A stretch of 64,000 nt of DNA from Ornithodoros turicata (taxonomy: Eukaryota > Arthropoda > Arachnida > Ixodida > Argasidae), in contig NW_026999295.1 in NCBI RefSeq assembly GCF_037126465.1, forward strand, positions 186,001-250,000. Direction: 5' to 3'. Position 1 is the first letter of the stretch; the number at the start of each line of letters is the position of its first letter. The translations under genes and the position numbers were made by a program. Of the stretch, positions 36,480 through 48,496 are shown in pieces. Below the pieces are notes generated by a model, which was not told where the DNA came from, made no database searches, and was given only the letters and a program-made list of their open reading frames with translations.

Positions 36480-36987
36480 AGGTGGACTTCCGATTAAGCC
36501 CCCTGATCGTGCCGGGAACTCGGACTGGTTAGTGAAATGTATATGTATTAGGGAGAAGCACTTGTGTAAGGTGAAACAAGCGCTGCTTTTTTCGTTGTGC
36601 AGGTGTTTTTGCGGGAAGTGCAAACCGACGGTTACCGCGAACGAGTGTTTGTGCTGCCGAGAGGTAGAGATCGTCTGTAAAAACCAGACGGTCAACTGCA
36701 TTACAGACAACGAATATTTCGAGATACTCTGCCTCGACACCGAAGTTCTGCGAGTGTCTATATATATTACATACATCCGAGAAAGTGAAGAGTATGCAAC
36801 ATACGTGACAGCGCCGTGAACAAGTGAGTGTTTACGCGCTGCTTGAACGACAAACTGAATGGAAAACCTTATTTGTGCAGGAAATTCCGTTATATCGCCT
36901 ATCGCCAATTCACAAGGTGGATATGGGGTGGTCTGGGAAAACACCAAAACACCAAGATTCTTCCTACTTGCGTCGTGCATGCCATTA

Positions 36988-39059
36988 CACTCTTAAACCC
37001 GTACCTTTTATTGTAACTTTTAGAAACATGTAACTTCTATATAGACGTAGATTTCGAGATTTCTTACAGGTTACACCACTGTAACGTATATTTAGAGGTT
37101 AAAAGCGACCAAAGTCATGTCTTTACAACACGAATAGAAGTTACATCCCGGAAAAAACAGAAACAGCTTGTTGTAACTTATAAATGTACCCTCTACTCCG
37201 GCACTGTAACTTCTAAGCGAAATCTCCAACGATAATTTCTTTGTTAGTTTCTTATCGTTTGTTTTCCTTCTGTTTTGCAGCATAATGCCGCGTTTCAGCC
37301 TCCCATTCGAGACGACAGTTGCGAATCTACGCTGTTATTTTTTATCTGTTTCAGCGTCATCTATACGTCGACTGCATGTTATCAATGTTGTACGCACACA
37401 GATTATAAGTTCGCAGTCTGGAACACTGTTAGTATGTTTCTTCCTAAAGGGTGAAAAACCATTGTCAATGCCGCAACCACCAAGATTTCCGATTTCGCTG
37501 CGTAGCCGAGCCTGGTTAGGTCTGTCCACACTGAGAGCGGTTTCCTTGAAACGCTTAACGCTCGTCGTCCGTCCGTTAACAAGTGTAATCTGTTTTAATC
37601 AGTGGTTTTCCTCGCGTTTATCATAGTATCGTCAGGAACAACGGAAAAGCATGTCGCTAGCAAACAAGGATATTTTCGGTGTTCTCAGGGGAAACTGTAG
37701 TGAGTGCGAAGACTGCAAAGAATATATAACCGAAAACGAACGTCATCCACCGCAGCCCTAATTCACACACTACATACACTGGGTAAGTGTACATTTTGTG
37801 CTAGGTACATGCGTTATTTTGATAGCAAGAGCTCTTAGCGCATGTTTGTTGTGATTATGGCAAGCGTTTTGCGGTCCTGCATATGAACGTCACTTACGCT
37901 TGCTACTTTTCTGCTCTTACTTGGTCGCCAAGTCAATACACCGGCGTGCATTTTGCGAGCTGCGGATATATGCATCGAGATATATAATTCGCAGCTTCCT
38001 ACTTTTGTATTCTTACGATATTCTAAGACTCAATCGCGGAGTGAACGCCTTCCCGCATTTATGCTGCTCTCTCAGCGTACCTTGTGCTTTGTACGGATTT
38101 GAATGGTTCCGTAAATGTTACTCTCATTGCCCAAACTTTTGTTCCCAGGATCCCACATGCAGGTTCACATACCGTCACCAGCGCAAAATGCAGTACTTCA
38201 CAAACTCGTCCCAGAGCGCCTCCAACGCTGATAACGCAGTAATGTAGTGTCTCCTGCGTTGCTGCACACTCATACTCCTCAAGGTTGTGTGCGTTTTATG
38301 TAATACTGTATTGCCCTTTGCGCTCGCCTCTGCAACACGAATGTGGAATAAATTTTTCTGCTGCAATTCTCCATTTCGTTGGGTCTCTTCAGCTTAGCAA
38401 ACATAGGTCAGTTGTTTTGACTCGCTGGCTTCCTCGCACTTTTATGCATTGCTTCTCACTTAGAAGATAGTTCTTTTTTCCACATACCTTTGGTAAAGCG
38501 ATCATGGTTTCTCCTCACATCAGAATCGCACTTGTGCACAATGTGTCACCTCTAGATAGACTTCTGTTTTTGTAATATACGTATATGCAAGATCTCCTTT
38601 TCTGCTCGTGCATTTTGGTACCTTGGTGTGTTCTGTAAATGTCTGTCCATATCCCACGCACAGGGTGTTTGTTTTTATTCGCATCATAGCAGCGCTCATT
38701 TGACAGGTGGGTTGTGTTAATTTTCGCAAATTAACCCATCCGTAGTTACAAACATTTCTGACATTTCCTGACGCATGTGTTTGTAACTACGGATCGATTA
38801 ATTAGCAAAAATTCACATAACCCACCTGCCAAATGAGCGCTACTCTGTTGCGAATAAAAATGAACATCCTGTATAAAAGCCGCACGTTGGCGTAACCTTT
38901 ACGGGCAGGTGCTGGATTCAAGGCCGTAACCTCTAATTAGTGGGTGCCTTTGTAGCTTTTATAAAAGGTACTGCTCAGAGGGTACTTGGTAACTTCTGAA
39001 ATAGAGGGTAAAACATTCCGATTTTTTACCCTTTACTAAAGGGTACCGAGTTAAGAGTG
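36988..39059. mobile_element. TA-flanked non-coding DNA element, copy 2
   Basis: Same ends and interior as 28038-30648, with TA on both sides (36986-36987, 39061-39062). It lies inside an exon of the P2X7-domain-like gene between Ile and Arg codons. It lacks about 510 bases present in copy 1. No transposase frame. Confidence 0.85.
38660..38873. mobile_element. Nested MITE in copy 2
   Basis: Same inverted-repeat element as 30247-30452, at the equivalent position in the host element, so it was present before the host element multiplied. Confidence 0.75.
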
Positions 39060-39282
39060 ATAGGGATGATTTTCCATCAGATGTGTATAAGGGCTTTGAA
39101 CCTGCAGAAAATGTACCTGCACAAAACCTGCACAAAATGTATATTGATTCCTGGAAATTTTCATTTCTTGCTTGCTGCGAATTTTTCATTGCTTTTTCCT
39201 TTCAGATAGTCACACAATATTGTAATTATTATGTTTGTGCATGGACGCCTGGGGCATATCTATTTGTACTTGAGTGTACTCA

Positions 39283-40536
39283 TGTCTTGTATATATGGAG
39301 AGTACAGAACATAATTTTTATCACTGTACCTCACCTGAACTGTGTTTATAATTTTTTATATACTAGAGATTGACCAGGTTTGCAAATGCTAATTAACGGT
39401 TGAAAACACTTAACTTGATTTCACTAAAAGGATCGCTTGTAACAGATCCATTATCATATGACCAACTAACATTTGTAAAGAAAGTCCCTAGTGCTGACTT
39501 AAATGGTATAGCACCCCTTCATCTAAGTTCACAGTTAACCATGCAGCATGGGTGTCGCCAATGGCTCCAAAATGGCTACATAATTTATCATGCAGTAACA
39601 GGCACACTCTATCTTTGCAATGCTACATTTTAAGATGAAATACATTGACCCTTTTCTGCACACAGTACTCGATTCGCCACCATTCGAGAACCAAACTACT
39701 GTGAACAGTCTCTGTGAATGGGAATGACTGTACCCATGTATTCTTTTTTTTTTTCATAAGTTCTCGGTTACTGTGACCGAGATATTTTTGTAAATAAATT
39801 TTGACACTCCTGCAAATACAAACTCGCTTCAGGGTACGCAACAGACTTCTCGGAAGAATTAATTGAAATATAATAAAACAGCCGAAACATTTTGTCACAA
39901 CTCCGTATTTTTCTTTTTTAATGTCCACCAATTCAGGAGACAGAGTAGGACTTTCTGCCCTCTGATATTTTCATGTACTTCATAGAGCTGAAAAGAGAAA
40001 AGAAAATAGAAGTATAGACAGTTTTGCCTTTCACTTTCGAGCTTAACAAGAAAGTTACAGTTTACCATATATGTGCTTTTGTATTGTCCTGTTGATAAAA
40101 AGGGTACAGGAATAATAATGGAGCACATAGATGAAGCTGAGAACTTTTCTTCGAGAGTGTGCTAATTGTGAAAAAAGAAATATACGATGAAAGTTGTACA
40201 GAAACAGCAAATGTCTGCTGACAAAAATTTTAGAAATCTGGATGTTACTACCTCATGTAGTTTCCGTCCAAAAGTAGGACTACTCGACATTCTTCAGTCG
40301 CGGCAGGGTGCAGAGGTGGAAGTTATAATGTGTGGCTAGAACAAAGATTTGGCATGTTCACAAGGTCATTAGTGCACACCAACATACATGACAACATAGA
40401 CAACATGATGGCTGCAAACTCACAATTATTCAACAGAACAAGAAACGGAAAGCATGAGTAAAAAAAGATAGCGTCCATGCAACACGTGTAGAACCACATA
40501 ATCTCGCGGAAGGTAAAATCGGGAGAGCAATAAATG
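39283..40536. repeat. Left inverted arm of the giant transposon
   Basis: Matches 58292-59555 in reverse complement with scattered substitutions and short indels. Both arms keep the same open frame of 77 codons (39400-39633 here, 59209-59442 there) with few amino-acid differences, and a second segment with VHENIRGQKVLLCLLN. These may be terminal exons or 3' untranslated sequence of the outward-facing genes. Confidence 0.9.
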
Positions 40537-41894
40537 ACTTGCGTCCGAAATTGGGTAACTTGGCATAGTTAGGACCAAGGATATGGGCTGCTCCAATACA
40601 CACTCTGTTTCTATTGTACACTTTCAATTGCATGCATTTTTCTGCTGCATCGAGCGAAAGAGCATTAAGGTACCTAGATTCACTCTACATTCAGAATTGC
40701 AATAAATATTATGGGGCTCTACCCCATTTCTTGAGGTAATGTGCTGAAATGGAGTAATAGGTTGCCCCAGAGCGATGACGGAAATCCTATGGTGTCCAAA
40801 AGCGTTAGAAGTGCTTTGACAATTTGTGTAGGGCGAGTGAATAGCACTGCAAGGCATATTTCCTTGAGCTTGACTTGTAGAAGCAGCATACGTGTATCAG
40901 TGCATAATTGATGTTAAGATACAGAAACTATAAGGCTACCACCTTAGGGTGTTTGTATGTCAAATGAAGTCCATTGGCAGCAGCCCAAAATTCACATACG
41001 AGGTCCTTACCAACAATACGCATGTTAGAAGTGTCCTTGTTTAGGAAAAAGGCTCTTGCTGCGATTGTCCCCCTCTGTGCCCTCGGCTACGCCATTCTCT
41101 TCATGATCTGTGGTTAGGGTCCTGTTATGCACCTGTGCGAAGACTTGCAACTGAAAGACAATGGTTGATGAATTGAATTGATGAATGACAATGAATTGAT
41201 GCATGACACCAATCTCCTTTTTCATTCTCTCAAGGAACCTACCGCCCCTCACTGTACAAAGAGGTGCGTGGCATGATGATGCTAGAGACGGACACTTACA
41301 AAACCTATGAGCAAATCTGTCTGTGCAGTCCTGTACTTCTCATACCATAGAGTACAACGAAGTCAAATCAATAAGTCACATCGCAGTATAGTTAACTTTA
41401 ATCAACAAAAACCTCAGATAAGGAGTCGCTACACTTTGTATGAGTAAAAAGTTCTGCTGGCCACCTTATCATCACTGGCATCACGTAACAGTATATACAT
41501 ATTCATGGATCAGGAAGCATTAGGTGCACCTTCATGCACTTTGTGAGTATGGAGATGGGAGGTAGGTTGTGGAACACACTTTCATGGAGAAAGGATTAAG
41601 ATTTCTAAGAAAAGCAAGTAAAACAATATCAAACAAGTCTGGCATTCTATAACAGGTGTAACAGGCAAAAAACAGAAAGCAAGGAAAAGCGTATGCACTG
41701 CAAATTCAGGGAAGAATCTGGTTCAATCCTAAAATTTCAGGCTAAAGTTATCGCGTGCACCTGGAGGATGACACCTACATTCTGGGCTACAGACTTATAT
41801 TCTGGGCTATAGGTTTTCAACATGCCACTTGATTATTATGCCACGAATTCAAAAAGAACTGTTACATAATCCGGTGAAGGCAGACCATGTCTAT
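40537..41894. other. Unique sequence between left arm and TTAA element
   Basis: No exon recognised. Lies downstream of the leftward transposase gene, so probably its 3' untranslated or spacer DNA. Confidence 0.4.
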
Positions 41895-41898
41895 TTAA

Positions 41899-42887
41899 AG
41901 GGGCACTAAAATGCAAAATCAACTATTTACATGAAAGTACGTGTTCGGATTATAGTATAATACAATCGAAACTAGCTCACAAAGCACCACCATTTGAAGA
42001 AAAACGCAATGTAAACAGTCTTTGGCAGCAATGAGCACGATTGAAGAGGGGCAGCAACGACTGGCAGCATCCAATCAGGTAGTAGGAGAAGCCTTTCGTG
42101 TTCATGTGGATTTGGAACGGGGCTGGCCGTAGCACGTACACCATATATGTGCGACATGATGTGTGTTGGTCACATCACTATTTCAAGACAGATTTACTGA
42201 ATCGTTGCCCACAACAGTTATCACAAATGTTCCACTGACAACAATTATATTCACGTCCTTCGCACTATTGTTTTTAACAGTTACTGCTCTATAGCATAGC
42301 ATGTGCGGCAGACATTCACTGCATTCGTGCCGAAGCAAGGAGCCTGGTATAGTTCTGACTGCACCTTTGTAATGGAATCAATGTACATATTGAGTTATGA
42401 TGTCATGTGCAAAGTTAGCATGTTAGCAGTTATGATGTCAAAGTCCGCCTGGGGCACGATAAAGCTGAAGACCCCCCAGTACTTAACACAACATGCCCTT
42501 CCGAGGTGAAGACCGCTGAAAAAGCAGTTGACAGAGACAAACCGTTTCCGGTGCCAATTTATCTGTGTGAATTGCAGTAGTTGGTCACACATCTGCAGTG
42601 TGCTACAAAGAGAACAAAGTGGTGCTTTTTTATAACACAGTGTTTTCCTATTGTTCTTTCAGTAGCTTATAGTAGCCACTGGAGCCAACTGACTTGGGTG
42701 CGGGTGCCAAATATGCCGGCTGTTGATTTATTGCGCACCGTGCTGTCCAGACTTACCATCCTGTGCCGTCTTAGGGAAGGTACCCAGGGCTGCTGCCCCT
42801 CTACCCCCCCCCCCCCCACATGAAACGGCTCTGACTGCATGTAACACAATGTAAAGTTAACTTGTTTTTTTGAATTTTAGTGCTCCT
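41899..42887. mobile_element. TTAA-flanked non-autonomous element
   Basis: The ends AGGGGCACTAAAATG and ...TTTTAGTGCTCCT are inverted copies, and each is bordered by TTAA (41895-41898, 42888-42891). TTAA duplication is typical of piggyBac and Kolobok elements. The 989-bp interior includes a C-run (42804-42818) and no transposase. Confidence 0.75.
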
Positions 42888-43597
42888 TTAACACCCTGTC
42901 CGAAGTAATTGGTACTTCCCTGCATTCATCTTTGGAGACTTTGACGTTGGAGTTTTGGTAGAGCGGGCTATCCAAAGCAGCTCCCAGGTCAGGACTGCAG
43001 TTCCAGGTTGCCTCATGAGAGCTACAGTGCAAGGTAAAGGCAACAGGTATGCAAGGGCGAAGCAATATTACATCACTCTGTTGGAAAGCGAAGCATCCTT
43101 CTCGCAATCAGGACCTCTTTGGATCCACGTGGGGAAGCTGCAGCTATTGGCGCAGGCTCAGGACTTTGGTGGGCTGCTACCATGGCACTGTATGTTGTGC
43201 TTTCACACACTGTCACAGCCCCCTTTAGAAGATTTTCCACATAATCTGTAAAGAGATAAGCAGTACACATACCTGTATCATAAACGGAAAGAAATTTCCA
43301 TACTGTAAGTGGCCTTTGTCTTCACTGTAGAAACTACTTCTGTCCCTTTCATTGTTTTTAGGAGCTTCCTCGTGAACATCTGCTGTCCATCCTTTCCATA
43401 AGCATACTCCCGGTCAGCATTTTCATTGAAGTGCAGGGCAGCTATTTGTGTCCTACAAGGAGTGATACAGGAGATAAGACATTGTAAATGTGATACCTTA
43501 CAAATAACCTCTTTGACAACCTATACAGTAAAGAAAAAAGGTCAAGTACTACGTCAACCCCTTGTCTTTCTTCCCATTTCAAAGCGTGGGTACGCAC

Positions 43598-43769
43598 CTA
43601 GCACGCATAACTTTCGGTGTGTATGCTGTAGACTTATGAGCGAACTTCAGTATGACGGAATGGTATGACTCCAGCGCTGATGTCTGACCCACTCTTGATA
43701 GTTGTTGAACATCCTTGAGTAGCCTTGGGTTCAGTACAATCTTCAGAAGTCTTGCATAAGCTACGGTAC
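43598..43769 (-). CDS. Transposase exon 14 (third catalytic block)
   Basis: Bounded by a TGTACAG acceptor and a GTGCGT donor. Encodes VLNPRLLKDVQQLS then SALESYHSVILKFAHK and YTPKVM. The conserved LES(Y/F)HS block supplies the probable catalytic Glu. Confidence 0.7.
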
Positions 43770-44338
43770 CTGTACATTCAGAGCATTTGTTGTCCTTGCC
43801 ATGTACACTGTACATACATTATGTGCAGTACATGTGAAGTATGCAAGACGAACACACTAAGGAAAAATGTGCTTCTCCTAATTCAAATTACCAGGCTGCA
43901 GCCACGGCCTTTCTCCAACTGTGTCATGTAAGCAGCGATGATATGGACCTTCGTGACCAGTATGGACATTTGTAATGTGGCGCGTCATACCTAATAAAGT
44001 AACGTTAGTGTCAGAGCTCCATATATGTTACTATATGATTAAGTCTTCCACATGCTCAGTAGCAGTTCTCAATTCCCCTCTGCCGTGGAATTGCACCAGT
44101 AGAGATGGTGCAAATATGCTGCACCCATGGTTTTAAAGGAGCACCTGCACTGGTTTTAGCTGCTGTGCCCAATTTATTCTTCAAGCCTGCATACAAAATT
44201 TAAATACATAAGCCCGCAATAAAAATTCATGACATAAATTCAACGGGAGAGCACTGAAATGATCATGATGTACAGCGTATTAGAAGCAGTGCAATCCACC
44301 CTAGGGTGTAGGTTACACAATAAACAAGTAAATATCAC

Positions 44339-44518
44339 CTTTCACCACATGCAAGGTATCAAATCTATGCACAATGCTGGGTTTCATTTCACGCATGTGC
44401 TTTCTGACTGCAGGATGTCGATCAGTCGTAATGGATGCCACGATGATGTCATTTGATTTCAGTTCGGCCAGGCATCTCACAAATCCCATCTTTTCCATGT
44501 TTGTGCTGGATGCAACAT
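44339..44518 (-). CDS. Transposase exon 11 (TDRH block)
   Basis: Acceptor TTCTCCAG and donor GTGATA. Encodes NMEKMGFVRCLAEL, ITTDRHPAVRKHMRE and IVHRFDTLHVVKG. The TDRH Asp is the probable second catalytic residue. Confidence 0.75.
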
Positions 44519-44616
44519 CTGGAGAATAGAACAAGAGGAACAAACAAAAAGAAATAATCAAACTATGGCAGCTGGTAGGACTTATACGAGTAATATGTGC
44601 CAAACACTTACCTCAC

Positions 44617-44785
44617 CAACCTGTACTTGAACGGAGCTGACGATTTTCTTTGAATGGGCTTCCATAAACGCGTATGTCATGTACTTGGCATACTGACTAG
44701 GAGAATCACATCTGTCGTCTCCAAGGAGGTCAACAGGCTTGTCTCGAAGTGAAAAGAGCAGGTTGTTGTGTTCTGCATTCCAAAC
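44617..44785 (-). CDS. Transposase exon 10 (first catalytic block)
   Basis: Acceptor CTTACAG; donor GTGAGG in phase 1 (chosen over GTAAGT five bases on because it keeps the next exon in frame). Encodes LLGDDRCDSPSQYAKYMTY, the family's (A/L)GDxRxDSPG.xAK block. Confidence 0.75.
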
Positions 44786-45110
44786 CTGTAAGATTTGTGC
44801 AATATAACAGCCATTATTGCAGAAAGCAAACTCAATACCTCCTTATACACTGAAGCACCGATGCTTGTCAGTTACTACTTATCACAATCATATGATGATA
44901 ATTAATATTTTTTTAGATAGGTTTTCAAGTATTATGCAAGCGACTAGGAACTAGTACCTGTGATACAGCAGGCAGTAGGCAACCTTTCTGATATGTGTCG
45001 TATGCAACCTTTGAAATCATTTGTATGTTGATGGAGCTCAGCAGTCGAAGAACCTTTAGAAAAGGATGTAACGTTTTATTACGTATGCTCCCAAACCTGC
45101 AAGTACACAC

Positions 45111-45375
45111 CTTGGTGGGACTGGCTCCGTTGAACAGCATTGCACCGGAGAGCGAAACGTTTCCTGCAACCATCCTGTTCAATTCTGGCTGACTGTTCCA
45201 AGAGAATTTGTGGCCGCTTGCATATTCGGACACAACAGTGAGAAGCGTGCCCCGAACTGATGTGGTATCCTTGCATTACCCACTGCAACTGCGACATGCT
45301 TTGAACAATTCCAGTAGTGGGGCTTCAAAGACAATGAATTTTCGCTGTTCCACTGGACATTCAGGTGTAGTGTGT
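45111..45375 (-). CDS. Transposase exon 8 with an in-frame TAA
   Basis: Starts after CTAGAG and ends before GTGTGT. Encodes FIVFEAPLLELFKACRSC, then TAA at 45276-45278, then RGTLLTVVSEYASGHKFSW and GAMLFNGASPTK. The frame is the same before and after the stop, so this is a point nonsense mutation, not an intron. Confidence 0.7.
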
Positions 45376-46392
45376 CTCTAGATAATTAATTGGCCATCCT
45401 TAGTCATAAGTTTACTTCAACAGAAAGTGTTCTTGTACCCTTCAAGGAAGCTATCCTCAGATGGGTAGTAGCTCTCATCAGTTTCTTCTCCCACTCTTGA
45501 TGTCATACTGATGTTCTGCACCTGTCCAAAGATTCCAAAAATGTTACAAAGCCGGCGTAACAAAGACACGTAACAAAGCACCTAACAAAGCTAATGGTGC
45601 CACCTGTGAACTTGGCAGAATCTGCGGAGTGGAGGTCGATGTAATTATTGGCCCAAGTGATGTCCTTTCAGGTGTCTTTGTGTCCATGTAAGGATTGCAA
45701 AAATATTATCAATTGGATACAGACTCACCCCTATTCTACCTCTTGAGCAATCGCACAGCTGTAACTGGTAGAAGCACGAAGGGGAGACGAAGCCACAGGT
45801 AGGAACGCTGTCACTCCTGGCAAATCTGGATAATCAGTTTTAGAATACCAGCTTCCAGCTATTTCTGTCATGTTAACTTGAGTGCCAGGATCACACACAC
45901 ACACACACAAACAAAAAGAGTAATAAGAAATGAGGATCACATTGAGCACTAATCTTGTATACATTTCTTACATGCAGACTTCATAGTGGTTGGAGAGACA
46001 GTACTGCAGCACGCATGGTCGAACTCGACTACAATTGTTTCCTGCAAAGTAGGAAAGTTCAAGCACTGAGTATATTTGGTTCTGAATTCTTGCAGTGCAG
46101 ATCTGGACAATAGTCTTTTTTACTGCGTACTTCACAAACAGTGTCCGTCGACGTGGACAATGTGCTGGCAGCATCAGTAGTGTCATCCGATACGGTGACT
46201 TCCATGCACAAGTCCATGAAATCATTGCAGTCGACCTGAAACAGTGTTTTCAGAAAAATAACAGAAATTTTCAAAAGATGACCAAATGATGAGATCTCTA
46301 CATACTACGAAGCAGTCTGGCGCCACTTCAACACCGGAACGTCCCTAAAATTAAATTTGTTAATGTTCACAATGTTCAGTAGGTAGGATAAC

Positions 46393-48139
46393 CATAGATT
46401 GGGAAGTTACCTGGCAAAAAGAACTCGTTACAAGTTAAGTTATCGTGTGAAAAATGTAACTAAGTTAATAACGAAGTTCTTCAGCCTGAAATGTAACTCG
46501 CAGTTACTGAGTTACTTGAAAAAAAAACGAGTTACTTCCAAGTTACTTCGGGCACAAAATAATTACGCAGGTGCAACGCGCGTGAGCAGTTGAGTTAGAC
46601 CTTGAGTTGCCTGCGGAGGGGTGCAACACGCTCTTTCTAAAGATCGTTTTCGTTTATGTCCAACAATAGACCTCTCCCTGTTTGTAAACAAATCACGTGA
46701 TAGTGTTCGACAGCGCCACAAGCTTGGCAGAATTGAACTACACTCGAAGCTAGAGGTGAACAAGGTCGCGCCTGAAAGCCACGGTCTTGAGGGGATTACG
46801 ATATACCCTCGATTACGATACGACCCTGGGTCCTGCCTTTCTTTCCATGGGAGGCAGCAAACAAGTGTCCGTTCGTGGAACCCAGCCCTCTCCTCCCGGT
46901 TCGTTTCGGTTTCAGTGTGTCTACCAATGTCATCATGACGTTTCTCTGGTAGAGGTCTATTCGAACGCTTTGCATCTTACTCCCTGTGTGCGCACAATGG
47001 TTCAGCTTCATTTCAATGGCAGCGGTTCCAGACTTGTACGTATCTTGAATACGTACTCAAAATAGAGTATTTTAAATACTTTTTCCGGTATTTTGGTACT
47101 CTACTCAATACTTTTTTGCGACAAGTATTTTTAATGTATTTAAAATACTTTTTTCGGTATTTGCTACTCAGTACTCAAAATACTTTCCTTCCTCGTCAAG
47201 CCATATCCAGCACGCTTCCCGCCGTGCAGAGATTTTCAGCTCACTGGAATTTAACCCCCCTTTTCTTCTTTTTCTTTTTTTTCGGGAATGCGCGAATCTG
47301 TCATTTAGCCTCTTGTACAATAGGCTGGTCCCAAGCCTGGCCTTGCTTGTGAATAGCAAACTTCGTCAGAAAACCGTTCCTATTCATATTGCCAGGTGAA
47401 TCACCAGGGGATTAGGAACAAGATAATCCCGGCATTTATTTCCTTGGTCATCAAAGCAATAAACATGTGCCAGAGGTTGAAAGACCCGAACCGACATACA
47501 GGAGGGATTACGAAGTTTTGGGTCAGAACATATCAACAAAGTTTACTTGGGTTCACCAAAGTTCACCAAACATTACTTGACACCAAGACGTTGCAAATGA
47601 AACATATGCATGGCTGAAGAAGTTTATTCCCTTCATTTGTAAGGCCACGTTCAGAATACGCGTTTCACTTCCTGCTAATACTAAAGTACTTTAAAGGGTA
47701 TCTTAAATACTTCTTAGAGTATTTAGTACTCTACTCAAATTACTTTCAGTTTTGAGTATTTTGTACTCTATTTTAAATACTTTTTCCATGGAGTATTTAG
47801 TACCTTATTTTAAATACTTTTGCGCAGTATTTTGTACAAGTCTGAGCGGTTCTTACTTCCTGAATAAAATACTGTCATTGATTGAATACCACGTTTTATG
47901 GCAAAAAATGCCATGAAGGAACCGGAGAGAAAGCAAGAAAATATGTGGACGTGAGTGAAAAGCGAGTTAAAGGTAACTTGGAACTTAACTTAACTTACTC
48001 TGGCAAAGTTACCCGAAAAAGGAACGAGTTCCCCTGAAAGTTACCACGGCGCAAAAGTACCGAGTTAAGTTACAAGTTACCAAAAAAAGGAACTTAGTTA
48101 CAGTAACGAGTTACTTGTAACGAGTTACCTCGAACTCTG
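46393..48139. mobile_element. hAT-like element in transposase intron 1
   Basis: Flanked by an 8-bp direct repeat AGGATAAC (46385-46392 and 48140-48147). The subterminal regions are inverted and rich in GTAACTCGTTAC-type motifs (46420-46560, 47960-48130). The ends begin CATAGATTGGGAAGTTACC and CAGAGTTCGAGGTAACTCG on opposite strands. No transposase. It contains a second hAT-like element. Confidence 0.75.
47029..47844. mobile_element. hAT-like element nested inside 46393-48139
   Basis: Ends CAGACTTGTAC and GTACAAGTCTG with an exact 8-bp duplication AGCGGTTC (47021-47028, 47845-47852). The subterminal regions are rich in TATTTTAAATACTTT repeats in both orientations. No coding capacity. Confidence 0.85.
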
Positions 48140-48201
48140 AGGATAACACAAGTTAAATTGTAGACGTCATCGCTATATTATAATTTATACATGTGTGACA
48201 C

Positions 48202-48496
48202 CTGTACATGCCTGAGACGTTGTGTTGAGCCCGTCACCAATGCGAAGCAGAATAACAGGTGACGGAACGGCAGTTTGCTTCAGACGTTTTCGCACTTCGC
48301 CTACTGCGGCATCTTCGTAGTCATCGGCAGCAAAATGGGCTGAGCACACACGACACGACAGCTGTATCTCATAGCCGAGTGCTTCGAACCACTTTCGTTT
48401 TCGCGCATTGTCCTGTGGAATCTTGTGATAGAAAACGCCCGTCGTCGACGATGAACGACTTCCGCATCCCCGAACGCCACAACGTACATCAGGCAC
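48202..48496 (-). CDS. THAP domain exon of the transposase
   Basis: Encodes a C2CH THAP zinc finger: CGVRGC, FYHKIP, KRKWFEALGY, LSCRVCSAHF and a terminal AVPSP. It binds DNA in transposases of this kind. The domain begins VPDVRCGV with GTG where families normally start M-P; the ATG may have mutated to GTG at 48494-48496, or an upstream exon is missing. The donor is GTGTCA at 48196-48201. Confidence 0.85.

Larger units (their letters stand above)
36480..39140 (+). pseudogene. P2X7-intracellular-domain-like gene, disrupted
   Basis: A first partial exon ends ...GNSDW at 36527 (donor GTTAGT). Joined to the exon after the acceptor at 36601-36602 it gives DWCFCGKC. The next part reads NECLCCREVE, NCITDNEYFEILCLD, then (after a donor near 36817 and acceptor near 36876) FRYIAYRQFTRWIWG and LPTCVVHAI. 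This Cys-rich set matches the zinc-binding C-terminal domain of P2X7 receptors, which occurs alone in many mobile-element-linked proteins of fish, cnidarians and arthropods. A 2.07-kb transposon enters at 36988. The frame resumes after it as RDDFPSDVYKGFEP, exactly in register once the TA duplication is removed. A small frameshift near 36800 is also likely. The 3' end is uncertain and runs close to the inverted arm. Confidence 0.65.
43073..48496 (-). pseudogene. THAP-domain DDE-type transposase, 16 exons
   Basis: Exons on the minus strand, joined in phase by GT-AG sites: 48496-48202 (THAP), 46344-46306, 46235-46131, 46041-45972, 45876-45740, 45675-45604, 45521-45439, 45375-45111, 45053-44958, 44785-44617, 44518-44339, 44186 to about 44035, 43990-43892, 43769-43598, 43452-43304, 43245-43073; about 740 residues. 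After THAP come acidic, low-complexity exons, then FIVFEAPLLELFKACRSC, GAMLFNGASPTK, LLGDDRCDSPSQYAKY, ITTDRHPAVRKHMRE, IVHRFDTLHVVKG and SALESYHSVILKF. I take the Asp of the DDRCDSP block, the Asp of TDRH and the Glu of LESYHS as the likely catalytic triad. As read it is inactive: TAA at 45276-45278 (exon 8), a frameshift near 44110 and TGA at 44069-44071 (exon 12), and no ATG for the THAP exon. Confidence 0.75.

Noticed and set aside
36381..36980. 199-codon minus-strand frame
   Set aside because: It is antisense to the Cys-rich P2X7-domain-like exons, which carry the recognisable motifs and splice sites.
44130..44150. Inverted terminus of a TTAA element near TTAAAGGAGCACC
   Set aside because: It lies in transposase exon 12 in frame with the expected LKPW block and has no partner end; a chance match.
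45252..45274. A 23-base intron (GTAATG...CATCAG) hiding the TAA in transposase exon 8
   Set aside because: It is far too short for a spliceosomal intron, and the frame is identical on both sides of the stop.
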